From positions 1-64,000 of the forward strand of contig WEDG01007400.1 of the NCBI GenBank assembly GCA_017591395.1: a stretch of 64,000 nt of DNA, in the 5' to 3' direction. The stretch comes from Schistocephalus solidus (lineage: Eukaryota; Platyhelminthes; Cestoda; Diphyllobothriidea; Diphyllobothriidae). The position numbers were made by a program, and so were the translations under genes. How positions within the stretch are numbered: the first letter of the stretch is position 1; each line of letters begins with the position of its first letter. Of the stretch, positions 1-9,370 are shown in pieces. The notes beneath the pieces are model-generated. The model had not been told where the DNA came from. It worked only from the letters and a program-made list of their open reading frames with translations, and did not search any database.

Positions 1-262
1 TATACTTCTACTACTACGGCTTCATGGTTCTGTACCACTAATACTACAAGTATGAAGACCAGTACTATTACTACTACTATTATTAATAGAAATAATAATA
101 CCACTCCTAATACTACTGCTTATACTACTCCTAATACTACTATTACTACTTCGACTACGATAAGCAATACTAATACAACTACTACTAATGCTAATACTAC
201 TACGACTGCTTCTTCTTCTTCTACTTATACGAGCACCAGTACTTCTTCTATTACTTCTACAC

Positions 263-295
<33 letters not shown>

Positions 296-1310
296 GTACT
301 GCTACTACGAAGTTCACTACTAATACAACTAGTACGTGGTCCAGTACTGCTACTTCTTCTTCTACTACTACTACTTCTACTACTACTACTACTACTACTT
401 CTACTACTACTACTACTAATACTACTACTACTACTACTAGGAGCACCATTTCTTCTTCTTCTTCTTCTTCTTCTTCTTCTTCTTCTCGTACTACTTGTAC
501 GAGGTTCAGTACTACTCCTACTAGTACGTGGACCAGTACTGCTACTGCTTCTACTACTAATAATAATACTACTACTAATACTACTAATACTTCATCTACG
601 AGGACCAGTACCACTACTACTTCTACTACTAATACTACTACAAGTACTATTACTACAACATCTACTACTACAGCTACTACTACTTCTAATACTACGAGGA
701 TCAGTTCTAATACTACAACTAATACTACTACTACTAGTACTACTACTAACGAGGTTCAGTACTACTACTACTAGTACGTGGATCAGTATTGCTACTACTA
801 CTTCTACAACTTTTACTACTACTACTACTCATACTACTTCTAATACTATTCTACTACTTTTACATCTACTACTGCTTCTACTACTACTATTACTACCTCT
901 ACAACTACTTCTACTACTACTACGAGGACCAGTTCTATCACTACTTCTACTAATGCTACTTCTACTACTACTACTACTTCTACTACTACTACTTCTACTA
1001 CAACTTCTACTACTAGGAGGACCAGTACTACTTCTGCTATTATGACTACTTCAACTACTACTTCTACGATGATCAGTACTATTTCTTCTATGACGAGGAC
1101 CCGTACTACTACTAGTACTACTAACCGAGGACCTGTACTTCTACAACAAGTACTGCGACTACTACTACGAGGACTAGTACTAGTACTACTACTACTACTG
1201 CAAATACAACTACTTATAATTCTATAATGGATACTATTTCTTTTACTACTGCTATTTCGAGCATTTTTATCAGTATGATTATAAGTACTACTACCATTAC
1301 TGTTCCTCCT
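1..1310. repeat. Imperfect CTA trinucleotide array with interspersed 12-mer
   Basis: The stretch is dominated by (CTA)n with TTC and AAT variants and runs off the left edge. A motif close to ACGAGGACCAGT recurs irregularly (near 230, 598, 693, 921, 1015, 1066, 1093 and 1168, with ACGTGG variants near 330, 525 and 775), so this is a higher-order repeat rather than a plain microsatellite. Long open frames on both strands encode poly-Thr, poly-Leu and poly-Val and are artefacts of the repeat. Confidence 0.95.
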
Positions 1311-1742
1311 CATCGTTCTCCTAATCAACGATGACTCGCCATCCTGATAAAATTGTGTAGAAGAGTTTAAAAGTAGATGAGGGGCTACAGGGTCGTTGTT
1401 AAGATGTATATATACCGGTTGACAGGGCAGAAGGTTCACTGCAGGGCGATAACATGTACACAGGTAATTCTCGAGTTCAGTCTGCATTAGCGATCTGTTT
1501 AATGTTATAAAACCAACCAGTGGCATTTTTACCCAGCAGACGCCAGTCCGCCAGGTATGGCTATAAGCACAGCCTTGACCCTGCACTTGCAGCGTCTGAT
1601 TGGCGACACGCTCCGATTTTTATTTCTTCAAACGTTCGTCGATCTGGAAACGGAACATGCTTGTCTCGTGGCACCGTCGTGGTCAATATAGAGGCCCCAT
1701 AGGCAACTGCACAGGGACCAGGAATGCATATAGGAAGGCCTA
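1311..1742. other. No recognised feature
   Basis: Mixed-composition sequence between two CTA arrays. I see no coding segment with splice signals, no RNA gene and no family found elsewhere in the window. Confidence 0.5.
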
Positions 1743-1792
1743 TGGACAAAGACAAGGGAGACTGAAATGGCCTCCTTAGCAGTCGTCAAATA
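1743..1792 (-). repeat. Hammerhead-SINE fragment
   Basis: On the minus strand this matches the ribozyme segment of the SINE family seen at 27859-28906, including the GACAAAGACAAGGGAGACTG stretch on plus. The core is decayed: neither CTGATGA nor the stem II hairpin is intact, and the tRNA-like head is missing. Confidence 0.6.
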
Positions 1793-1927
1793 GCTCTAAC
1801 CGCCAAATTCCAGCTTTGGATAAACTGAAAATCATGTCTGGATTATTTGGTCCACGCGGTACCATAACCGACTGTCCTGGGATTATTTTTGGATCTGCGG
1901 TTAGGAAGTTTGGCAACAGTAACACCA

Positions 1928-2040
1928 GCAACTACTACTACTACTACTACTACTACTAATACTACTAGAACTACTACTAATACTACGAGGACCAGTTATA
2001 CCACTACTACTACTTCTACTACTCCGAGGACCATTTCAAA

Positions 2041-2093
<53 letters not shown>

Positions 2094-2276
2094 ATACTAC
2101 TACTAAAACTACTACTACTACTACTACTACTACTGCTACTACTACTACTACTACTTCTTCTACTACGACTACTAAGATGACCAGTACTACCAATACTACC
2201 ACTACAACTACTATTTCTACTACTTCTACTGCTACTACTACTATAACTGCTACTTCTACTACTACTTCTACTAGAG
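1928..2276. repeat. Second CTA trinucleotide array
   Basis: A nearly pure (CTA)n tract with the same interspersed motif as the first array (ACGAGGACCAGT near 1985, variants near 2022 and 2170). It is separated from the first array by about 600 bp of non-repeat sequence. Confidence 0.95.
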
Positions 2277-2280
2277 TAGC

Positions 2281-3437
2281 AAAACCGCTAAAAGAGGTAA
2301 CCGGATAGGCACCAGAAAAGAGTGAAGAAAGAAAGAATGAAAAAAAGGAAAAAAAGATTAAAAGAAGCAAGAATTGAGTGAGGAAGATAGGAAATAGAGA
2401 AAAGGTAGGAGACTGGGCAAATCAAAGAAAGTAGAAGAAGACGGAAAAATGAAAAGTACAAAAAACAAAGCACAGCGTGAGATAAGAAGCATAGCAGCAA
2501 AAAGAAAAGAAATGGTGGGTTTAAATATGGGGTGGAGGAAAGAAGGACAACGCAGGTGTGGATAAAACGAAAAACGAAGAGAATTAAAAGCAGAGAAGAA
2601 TGACCTAATATCTGGTAATTAGGAGATGTGGAGAGCCAAAAAATCTGACAAAGGGCAGAGGATACGGTGGGGGCTGTCAAAAAATAAGAGCGAAAGCCAT
2701 TCCGGGTGGCGATTTATCGAGACGCGAATAAGCGCTTAAAAAAATGAATGAGCGCCAAGTAAAATAAAAACGAGCGAGGAGTCACTAGAAGTGGTGGGGA
2801 GGAAAATATAAGATCAGGCACGTTTTCCGGACAGGAAGGCGGAGAATATGGAGAAAATCAGGTCATATTAATCAAGATTCCTTTGCTGGTGCCTCAATTG
2901 ACGTGTTCTAAACAACAAAGCTTTAAGAATGGCTAGAAAGCTCAAAACACCGGTGATATAGTAGGAGGATACCAGGCAGCAAAAAGCTATGGCAAGGCAT
3001 GTAAACATTGCGTTCAATCGCAAGCCTAGTGGTCCTTACTCGGACTTACAATAGGACCCGAGTAGGCATCAAGGCCAATGCGTTGGAGCAAAGCCAATTA
3101 TACATCCCTTGCGCGAATAAAACCGGTGCAGCGGCCACACCGGTAGGAAAAACTTCGTCTTCAGACACAAGTATAATGTCATTGGGTTAGCCCTGCCTGA
3201 ATTCAACGCTGGCCGAGTTGTGGCCGCTAGGCTCAGCCGCTGGTATGAGTCTCGATAGGGACTACCTCGTGTGTAACGCACCAGGAAACTGAATGCGTTG
3301 CTGAAGTGAACTGAAATATGTTTGGTGCCATCCTAGAATGATGATTGTGTGTTCGAGTGTCCATGAAGATGTAAGTGTTCCTTTCCCTCGCAATTGCTGA
3401 CTCCCGTGCCCGCATTTATCATCCTCACAGGCTGACC
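2281..3437. other. Purine-rich then unremarkable sequence
   Basis: From 2310 to about 2860 the plus strand is strongly A/G-rich (GAAAGAAAG and GGAAAAAAAG types); the rest is mixed. Similar purine-rich blocks occur at 10740-10930 and 42500-42980. No gene is recognised. Confidence 0.5.
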
Positions 3438-3439
3438 CG

Positions 3440-3612
3440 CTGTCATTCGACATTACAAGCGTCTTAGTCCGATGATGTCCATTGTGTGCTGCCCAGCATG
3501 CTGGTGCCGGGACGGTGAATTGCGCACGGATTAGTTTTCAGTGATAGAAGACTTGCGCTGTAGATACAGCACACACACACACTCTCTCTATTTCTCTCAC
3601 CCGTCTCTGCCT
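3440..3612 (+). mobile_element. Dispersed repeat family A, 5' part
   Basis: It matches the left part of the family best seen at 61258-61625: the GGGACGGTGA segment, the TTAAGTGATAGTAGAC-like block and the CTGCAGCTACCGCACTCTC-like block, here ending in CA and CT microsatellite. It directly abuts the SINE at 3613. No protein is encoded and no tRNA head was found, so it is probably a non-autonomous element of unknown class. Confidence 0.65.
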
Positions 3613-3900
3613 GATGACAGGACAGATTCTTTTCTTTGTCGGCAATGTCATTCTGCCGCTAGCCGCTGGCAGGGTTCGAGAGCAAGCCCCTAGACACAAC
3701 GGGCTGAGTGAGTCCTATAAACTTTCGGTGAGCACCTATCGAACATCGTTTATATACCTGATGGAAACCGGTAAGACAACAAGTTCATGGCACAATGGCT
3801 AGAGCGGATCTGAGCCTCGGTTGAAGCACCATCTGGGGTTGAATATGGCTGGCTGATGACAGCAAATGACCTAAAAGGGCTATTCCAGGCTCCCTCGTCT
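3613..3900 (+). mobile_element. Hammerhead-SINE copy, decayed
   Basis: The SINE body starts near TTTCTTTGTCGGCAATGTC. A tRNA-like box A (TGGCACAATGG) lies at 3788-3798, but the box B region is altered. A hammerhead-like CTGATGA follows at 3853-3859; the expected GAAA is AAAA and stem II is lost, so the ribozyme is probably dead. The order body, tRNA head, ribozyme matches the other copies. Confidence 0.75.
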
Positions 3901-5329
3901 TTTTGGAGACTATAAATCTGCCTCAACCAAGGACAGTCAGCCGAGATACAGTTTCTTTCTTGCATCACCATTCTTAATCGTTACTCATCACTGCAATCAT
4001 TTTGTCTCATTTAAGTTCTCGTGCAAATGTCCTAGTCATTTGCGGCATGATCAAGTGTGAAATTCTGCTTTTCCTAAGTATATTTTAGAAAAGGATCCTG
4101 ATTGGAATTCTATGCCTGCTTTGCTATTTTCCAGCGCACGAACCTGGCTGTTCCCATTTTAGCCAAGAACTTTGGATCTCGTTATACAAAGCAAATATAT
4201 CCCCAATTATTTCAGAACTACCAGACGAAACGCCGGAACAGATTGGCTGCTGTTATAATTTGGCAATGACAGATTTAATTCTTGGCTTCTTCCTGCCTAC
4301 TGTGGGCACCTTTAACTGCTCATCTCAGAGTACGGGGTTTTTTGATAAATAACAAACCAAAAGAGCCATTTCGGTTTCGCTTTCCTGTACCAGTGTCACG
4401 TTTAGGGTGTCTCGACTTTGTTGATGTTGTCTAAACACTCAAACGTGTCTCGGTGATCGTTTGTCGTAACATTCCAAGAACCCAGGCTCGTTCATGTAAA
4501 GGCTTATATTTACTGATAGTGAGATTCGCTTCAGTCTCTGAACCATCCTCACCACTGTTCATCCGTGGCTGTTCGATTCCCCGTCTGAAGCGTCAGTCCG
4601 GACATGAATTTTGTGGAATAAGCACTTCATGGGGGGTTATCAATGTTGCGCACTTTTACACCCAGAAGTCTGAAGGGCTAGACACTGCCTGCGTTCTGTC
4701 TGATTTCCTGAGCGAGAAGTCTTGACAAACGGAAGTTTCTGGTGACAAGGTGTTGAAGCGCAGACTTCCTTTCCCCCGTCAAACCTCTAGGCGTCGTGCG
4801 TCTGTTCATCTCAGCATTGAAAAGAATCTGCTTAATCTGGGAATTTTTCGATATTCTAAGAAACCTCTTTACAAAAAACCCCCTTCAGCTTTCACAACCA
4901 AATTTTCTAGGGCAGACTTCTTATGCGCATAGGTTGTTGTTTGTCCCCGTCTTTATTTTCTGGCCACGAAAAATTAGCGGAATCAAGACTTGCCAGCAGT
5001 AGTGTTTTTCCTTGATTGTGATTGGCCGAATTTCGTGGAAGACCTGAATACTCTGCTTCCACAGCACGTCCATTAAGCAATCATATGCACTAGCATTGAT
5101 ACTGCTGATAGTCATAATTACCAATAGAAGAAACAATACAGACTCCAGAAAGCAGATGGTAGGAAAGGGTTGCGATCGACCGAACGAGGTCGCACATTAA
5201 CACAGGCGTCTATCCGGAGAAACTGCATCAGCTAATGGTAATGTGTACACACATATTGCGAAACTTCTAGGATGCCATTTTTATGCTATTGCATACCTAT
5301 CGCGATGGCAGCTGCAGCAATCACTGTAG
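3901..5329. other. No recognised feature
   Basis: Several short open frames of 60-90 codons occur on both strands, but none shows domain-like composition together with splice signals. No match was noticed to other repeats of the window. Confidence 0.5.
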
Positions 5330-5785
5330 ATGTTTGAGCGTCATGCAGTGACAGTTCGATCGTGGATTCCGATGAGGTTTATCATGTGCTCCACCGTATG
5401 GCGGTGCAGGAAGGGTGACTTGCGCGCTGATTGGTTTAAAGTGATAGTAGACTTGCGATGTAGCTACCGCGCTCTCTCTTCTCCCTTACCCACTGTGCCA
5501 GGTGTCAAGACGTAGGCGGGGTGGGGTGCAGGTTGCTCACGCGACTGGGGACTCCCCTAACCATGCCGCCTTGTCTAAACCAGATCCCATCACGGAGTGG
5601 GAGTGCAATAAGGGGTAAAAGTGGCTGGTGCGGCGTTAGCCGGCACGTACGTGTGCCACCAGCCCCCTAGCCCATGTGCAGCATTTGTGTGTGTACCCAA
5701 CCCGAATAACGCTTGCCATGACCCAATCTGGCCCCCTGTGGGTCCAGCGCATCTACCACGCGGTCCGTTTAAGGGGCATCACTAT
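5330..5785 (+). mobile_element. Dispersed repeat family A, near full length
   Basis: It contains the family blocks in order: ACAGTTCGATCGTGG-like left end, TGGCGGTGCAGG, GACTTGCGCG, AAAGTGATAGTAGACTTGCG, a CT-rich stretch, GGTGTCAAGAC, a CA-rich middle, the ACGCTTGCCATGACCC-like block and the right end GTCCGTTTAAGGGGCATC. An ACTC tetranucleotide run follows the right end. Coding potential is absent. Confidence 0.75.
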
Positions 5786-5853
5786 AACTCACTCACTCAC
5801 TCACTCCGCGCACCTCGCCCACAACTCTGCACTCACCGTACAAGTAACACGGC

Positions 5854-6292
5854 TCTTTAAATGTCGATAGAAGCATTTACCTATTTATCGTCTGCGTAAG
5901 CGTGTTTGGCAGGCCGTTTTGCAACTCTATTCAGTATTCCCGTCAACTAGAGACGACTGCAGGCGCTTTATCCATCCGGTTGTGCATGTAAAACTTAGCG
6001 TTGTCGGCCACCACCTACTAGGACAATCAATAGGAGTAGTAAGCTACCCCACCTAGAGAATACTTAGACGTGAACACTAAGACAAGAGCTTTATTCAACT
6101 GGTGTTTTGGATTCATGCTCGAACTCAGAAATAGGTAGAGTAAATTGCAGTATTTAGAGGATGCAGTCGCTATCCCACTGCATACCTTCTACGATAAATG
6201 GCTCCTGCTTCATCAGGGCTGGTTGCCCTCTCGTGCGATAATTGCTTGATGGCTGGTTTTCGAGTCGTTAATCTTTAAATGTCGATAGAAGC
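5854..6292. repeat. 21-bp perfect direct repeats bounding 397 bp
   Basis: The same 21 bases (TCTTTAAATGTCGATAGAAG plus C) occur at 5854-5874 and 6272-6292. The 397 bp between them include near 6090-6130 a TTTATTCAACTGGTGTTTTG-like stretch resembling the 3' end of the Penelope-like element that starts at 6340. This is compatible with a target-site duplication around a short insertion. Confidence 0.7.
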
Positions 6293-6339
6293 CAATAGGC
6301 GAGTTCCATAAGGAAGTTCCGAAGGAGAGGAAGAAGAGG

Positions 6340-7828
6340 TGATCCCTGGAACATAGTGTTTATTGACCTGGTGTTCCGCATTCTCTCTCGAACCCATAAT
6401 CAGAGACAGTTGCAGAAAAAGATGATAGACGCACATAGTGAGCAGTATTTATAGTACGTGACGGCCATGCGATCACAGATGTACTACCATTAGCCGCTCT
6501 CACGATCACCGCTGGGGGTTGTAATTGATGGGATGATAGATTGGCAGTTCGCCTCCGAGTCAGTAATGACCGTGATTTCAACAACCATGTTGGAGGCGGG
6601 CGTGAAAATAACCTGGAAATGTGGCTCACTGTCATTGGAGATGTTGGTCGCCAACGTTCACCCCACGGGATCTTTCACCCTGCCTCAACACGAAATATGG
6701 GAACGGGAGTTCATTGCGCTTGTTACTGGACTGTGGGCCTCAGAACCATGACTCAAGCAACTTGCGGCTAACAGGCTTATCACCTCCTGCGAGGATTTTA
6801 GCCTAATCCCGCTTAAAAGTATATCCGGGTGCCGTCGAGTGAGCTGCAACCTGCGAGCCAGCGTCTTTCCTCCTCACCACAGCTGCGTGCTCGGCCATTC
6901 GCGTCTGGAGTAATCTCCTGGTTTCGCCGACGTAGTTGCTTCATCCACAACTGCACCTGATTCGGTTAACAACGCCAGATGGTTCCTGCCATGGCAGTGG
7001 GTCTTTCGGCCTCATGACGCGGCGACTGATGGTTAGTTCAGGTCAGTGTGCAACCCCAACTCCAAGTGGAGTGAGAAAGCGACCGACTGATTCTGAGACG
7101 TTCGTCACGTACATAAGAGCTCACCAGAATTCAGAACCACTTGATTTGGTCTCTCTTGTTGTTTGCGTATGCACTGGCTGACAAAGTTGTACGGGTAACC
7201 ATTCGCTCCAAGTATCCGTCGAAGATAGTGTACCTCAGCAACCTTGTCTTCTATTTAACTTCAATGCGTCTTGATGCGCCGGTATAGCGTCCTTACGCAT
7301 CTGCGTTCGTGACTGATCGGGTGGTTGCTGTTCAAATTCAGTACTTGCATCGTATTTGTTGCTTTCCTGAACACTTTGGTATTCAGACCACCACAATCTT
7401 TGCGGCAAATGAGGACAATTGGAAAGGCTAGCTAGTAGTTTCCTTCCCCCTCAATCGTAAATTGAACGACCAGGAAGACGGCATTAAGACATTTTTTGAA
7501 TGTCAGCACCTGATCCCGTTCGAGGAGGACGAAGGTATTATCCACATACCGAGCCCAGATTTCCGGGCTGTGTTGCAGAAAGACCAGTGACTCTGACCGT
7601 TGCAAGACCGCCTCGGTTATGAGTTCTGAAATCGGCGAACCTATTGGCGTGCACCTCATCTGCTCTTAGATTGTTCCGTCAAACGTAAAGTACGTCTTCA
7701 GGCAGAACTTCAGGATTTGGGCCTATCCAAGGCAACTCTGCGTTAAATTGTATTTTTCCCGTAGAAGTAATTCGATAGTTTCAACTGCCAGATCCTGCGG
7801 AATAGAATTGATTATGACGCTGACGGCC
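6340..7828 (-). mobile_element. Penelope-like retroelement, 5'-truncated and decayed
   Basis: Read on the minus strand, about 7825 to 7430 encodes part of a reverse transcriptase: a segment like YFTFDGTIYEQ, then CTPIGSPISELI (motif B region) and YVDNTFVLLERDQ (motif C, at 7537-7548). The catalytic YVDD is changed to YVDN. Farther 3', near 6975-6790, lies a GIY-YIG-type endonuclease with NYVGETRRLL and MAEHAA, interrupted by an in-frame TGA after CSCG. RT followed by GIY-YIG is the defining order of Penelope-like elements. Stop codons and frameshifts make it a pseudogene. It is about 1.3 kb collinear with the copy at 30435-31765. The upstream part of the RT is missing, because the element abuts an inverted 3'-end fragment near 7828. 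Confidence 0.85.
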
Positions 7829-8065
7829 AAGCTATCATCGCATCAATGCGCCCCTCAACGGTGATCGCGAGAGCTGCTAATTGTAGTACGCATGTGATCG
7901 CAAGATCACTAACTAACATAAATACTGCTCACCTTGCGCATATATCGCCCTTTTCTACAACTCTCCCTCTGATGTTGAGTTCGGGAGAGAATCCTAAATG
8001 TCAGACCAAAAAACACCATGTTCCAGTGATCGCCTCTTCTTCTTCTTGTTCTTCTTCTTGGAAAT
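7829..8065 (+). mobile_element. Inverted 3'-end fragment of the Penelope-like element
   Basis: This plus-strand segment matches the 3' untranslated end of the preceding element (minus strand 6600-6340): the GGTGATCGCGAGAGC block, ATAAATACTGCTCACC, the CTACAACTCTCCCTCTGAT-like block and the terminal CATGTTCCAGTGATCGCCTC with a following CTT run. Two pieces of the same element are therefore joined in opposite orientation. Confidence 0.75.
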
Positions 8066-8234
8066 GTCATCCACCGTAATAGATGTTAGCGTGATGACTG
8101 CTTGACCTCGTGGCTCACTGCTCACCTGTGCGCTCCGTGATTGGCTAAGTCTGGGCAACTAATAGAGGGCTTTGGGAATCAGAAGGGACCGTTTCGAGTA
8201 ATCCATCATCCCCAAAACACACATTACGCTTGCC
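8066..8234. other. Short spacer, nothing recognised
   Basis: Sequence between the Penelope-like fragment and the decayed hammerhead repeat. No feature seen. Confidence 0.4.
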
Positions 8235-8530
8235 GCGCTAAGGGTGCAACAGGTTAAACGCAAACAACGGTTTCACGTGCGTTAACGGCCATCAGTGTGC
8301 GATAGGCCCTAGGGAGTGAAGTCAAGTAAGCGCGTCAACCTCACTGTTGTGGTCAGGATCTCGCTCGATCCCCTACGGTTCTCCCGCCAGCCAGCTACTG
8401 GCGACAACGATCGTTGTTTCATAGGACACATGTCCCATCTAATACGTAGATAGCACGCGAAGGGTGCAACAGTCCACACGCAGACTGCTGTATCTGCGTA
8501 TTATATGTGGCATGTGTTGTACGGCGCAAG
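8235..8530 (-). mobile_element. Decayed tandem hammerhead repeat (retrozyme-like)
   Basis: Read on the minus strand, this aligns along its length with the plus-strand repeat at 19850-20253: the ATTATATGTGG-like block, the CATGTGTCCTATGAAACAACG-like block, a GGATC...GATCC hairpin, CCACAACAGTGAGG, the hammerhead region and CTGTTGCACCCTT. The last motif occurs twice (plus coordinates 8240 and 8460), giving a 220-bp period, so this too is a tandem insertion of a little over one unit. It lies about 170 bp from the Penelope-like fragments. Confidence 0.75.
8256..8302 (-). ncRNA. Hammerhead ribozyme remnant
   Basis: On the minus strand CTGATGG (A9 changed to G) at 8295-8289 is followed by 14 nt, then GAAA at 8274-8271 and 8 nt before the stem I return strand. 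The spacing is exactly that of the better copies. Stem I and stem II are weakened by substitutions, so activity is unlikely. Confidence 0.55.
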
Positions 8531-8692
8531 GTTCGCCAGTAGCGAGCTGGTGGACGGACAGAATTCTAAATCACAACAGTTATGATAACACGCTTAGTTG
8601 AACCCTATGCTAAGGAGAACATCCAGGATGAGGAAACTGTCCTACTAAGTCAGAAGTGACCTTCATCAAGAAGAATGCAAAATTTGACTCAC

Positions 8693-8914
8693 CACCCGTT
8701 GCGACTGCGGAGACCTGCCATGTGTTTTGGGTGAGGGCACCAGCACTGGCTACCAGCTGGACTGAATGGGAAGACTGGCGTTCTCTCGGGGAACCCTGGC
8801 TGCCCTCCCCACCCGGGCGAGTCGCTTGGAGGCAGACGTGCGTTCTGTTATGCGTCGGCTGCTGTTGTTGCTGTGGCTGAAGCCTTACAAACCTGCCATC
8901 AGGTTGAGTTCGGG
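8693..8914 (-). CDS. Candidate host exon, Gln-rich, unknown protein
   Basis: On the minus strand a strong acceptor (a T-run, then GCATTTACAG) precedes an open 222-bp segment that ends at a strong donor (GGGTG/GTGAGTC). The exon starts with two bases of a split codon and ends with one, so it is phase 1-1. It encodes about 73 complete codons beginning RTQPDGRFVRLQPQQQQQPT, then a Gly/Ser-rich part, and ending NTWQVSAVATG. I recognise no domain; poly-Gln and low complexity suggest a disordered region of a nuclear or regulatory protein, but that is a guess. The phase, strand and composition match the other candidate exon at 38658-38888, which would lie upstream in the same transcript; joining them keeps the frame. 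The reading frame extends past the donor by chance, so the exon call rests on the splice sites. Confidence 0.5.
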
Positions 8915-9014
8915 CTGTAAATGCAAAAAAACAAGTGCGCACAGGTGAGGATGCGGAACCGATCCGGTAAATTTCAGCAATAGAATTTCTTCCTTCCAAA
9001 ATCAAAGTTTTTTA
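8915..9014. other. Putative intron sequence upstream of exon
   Basis: It contains the polypyrimidine tract (minus strand) of the candidate acceptor at 8915 and otherwise nothing recognised. Confidence 0.35.
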
Positions 9015-9370
9015 CGTTCCACCGTCGTATCCGATGAAGTCCACCGTGTGCTCCAGAGCATGCTCGCGCAGGGACGATGACTTGTGCGTGAAGTAGTTTT
9101 AAGTGATAGTTGACTTGCGTTGTATCTACTGCACTCGCACTTTCCTCCCCCACTTCTGCTTTGTATCAAGGCAGAGGCAATAATACTTAAGGCGGGATCG
9201 GGCGTAAGTGGCCGGTTCGGCGTATGCCCATGACACCAAGCCCCCCTCCCATGTTCGGCATTTGATAGTGAACCTCATCCCAGAATAATAACGCCTGCCG
9301 TGCCCCGATCTAACCACCGCGGTGGTCCAGCGCATCTAATCCAGAGCCCATTTAGGCGGCACACGATGGA
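9015..9370 (+). mobile_element. Dispersed repeat family A copy
   Basis: It has the left block (TCCACCGTGTGCTCCAGAGC), the central TAAGTGATAGTTGACTTGCG block, the CCCCCTCCCATGTTCGGC-like block and the right end GCCCATTTAGGCGGCAC. It is non-coding and in the same orientation as the copy at 5330. Confidence 0.7.

Noticed and set aside
52..1045. Long open frames of 129-285 codons on both strands
   Set aside because: They are poly-Thr, poly-Leu and poly-Val translations of a CTA microsatellite.
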